This document shows positions 63,555 to 64,000 of a stretch of DNA of 64,000 nucleotides, in pieces. Where the stretch lies: positions 69,562,653 to 69,626,652 of the forward strand of contig NC_065572.1 in the NCBI RefSeq assembly GCF_937616625.2, read 5' to 3'. How positions within the stretch are numbered: the stretch's first letter is position 1; the number at the start of each line of letters is the position of its first letter. Under the pieces are notes generated by a model, which made no database searches, was not told the origin of the DNA, and was given only the letters and a program-made list of their open reading frames with translations. The translations under genes and the position numbers were made by a program. Source of the stretch: Mercurialis annua. Taxonomy: Eukaryota; Streptophyta; Magnoliopsida; Malpighiales; Euphorbiaceae.

Positions 63555-64000
63555 GAACAAGAATAGCATTCCAAGATATACTATCTCGAGCCACAAGCCA
63601 ATGGAAGAATTGAACTCGAGGAGGAAGTTTTGTGGCCCAAATCATTCGAAATAAAATTAGTTCCCCCACCCGAAACATTCGAACTCGCCATCTTCTCCCT
63701 AAGAATCGTGAACATTGCAGCTGAAGTATAAGTTTTTGACAGATGCCAAACCATTAAATCCCGCCGGTCAGAATGAAACTGAACTCCAAAAATCAGCAGT
63801 TGCATCCGATTTAACTCAGCTTCATCTCCAATGCGAAGACGACGAATCCAGGGGATGTTTCCAACTTGATCATTATCGACGGCAGTTGCAGAAACCATCA
63901 TATTTTTATCCCTGCAGATTCTAAAAAGAGAAACAAATTCCTATTGTAAACAAGTTGAACCCAACCATTTATCCCGCCAAAATCTTATGCGTGATCCATC

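Larger units (their letters stand above)
58680..64000 (-). pseudogene. LINE (non-LTR retrotransposon) fragment split by a solo LTR; runs off the window
   Basis: The minus strand from the right edge reads DGSRIRFWRDKWLGS, a LINE reverse-transcriptase C-terminal motif. WIRRLRIGDEAELNRMQLL and RRDLMVWHLSKTYTSAAMF follow. After a frameshift it reads IWATKLPPRVQFFHWLVARD, up to 63560. Past the LTR insertion it continues at 58992 as RRCIILEENSGCLLCLQEET and HILLHCSFAWRTWSQ (zf-RVT). An in-frame stop near 63930 and the frameshift show it was already dead. Confidence 0.85.

Overview
The window is nuclear DNA of a dicotyledonous plant. It is AT-rich, its genes have many short GT-AG introns, and its proteins are typical plant families: a DUF3537 membrane protein, a peroxisomal 4CL-like ligase, family-1 beta-glucosidases, an O-fucosyltransferase and MPC1. 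The species cannot be named from sequence alone. All gene models below were built by hand from splice signals, reading phase and family resemblance; there is no transcript evidence.

Positions 1-29,000 are gene-dense: DUF3537 protein (-, 1371-3054), 4-coumarate:CoA ligase-like protein ending in SKL (-, 4067-7227), WDR74/NSA1-type ribosome-biogenesis protein with a duplicated 3' exon (+, 10465-14595), mitochondrial pyruvate carrier 1 (-, 15720-16338), two tandem GH1 beta-glucosidases (+, 18184-21512 and 23167-26418) and an O-fucosyltransferase family protein (-, 26722-28959). Small inverted-repeat elements (MITEs) lie between the genes and inside introns.

Positions 29,000-34,400 are mobile DNA: two hairpin elements, a decayed LINE, and a nest of insertions (fold-back arms, then a TIR element, then a tRNA-derived SINE with a clear target duplication). 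From 34,441 to 42,434 lies a many-exon gene for a GCN2-type kinase domain fused to an N-terminal region I do not recognise. It carries a frameshift and an in-frame stop and looks like a recent pseudogene.

Positions 42,435-64,000 have no intact host gene. They hold two hAT-type elements with perfect 8-bp duplications, a run of Mutator-type elements with 9-bp duplications (one of 3.2 kb with tRNA-like sequences in both arms and a satellite core), a telomere-like degenerate repeat, and a LINE fragment interrupted by a 4.56-kb solo LTR that itself contains another insertion.

The genes do not form an obvious pathway. The two beta-glucosidases are a local duplication sharing exon phases and a proximal promoter block. 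The most unusual items are the WDR74 exon duplication, the GCN2-like fusion pseudogene, the GC-AG intron in the ligase gene, the Trp-to-Phe change in the second beta-glucosidase, and the tRNA-like arms of the 3.2-kb Mutator-type element.
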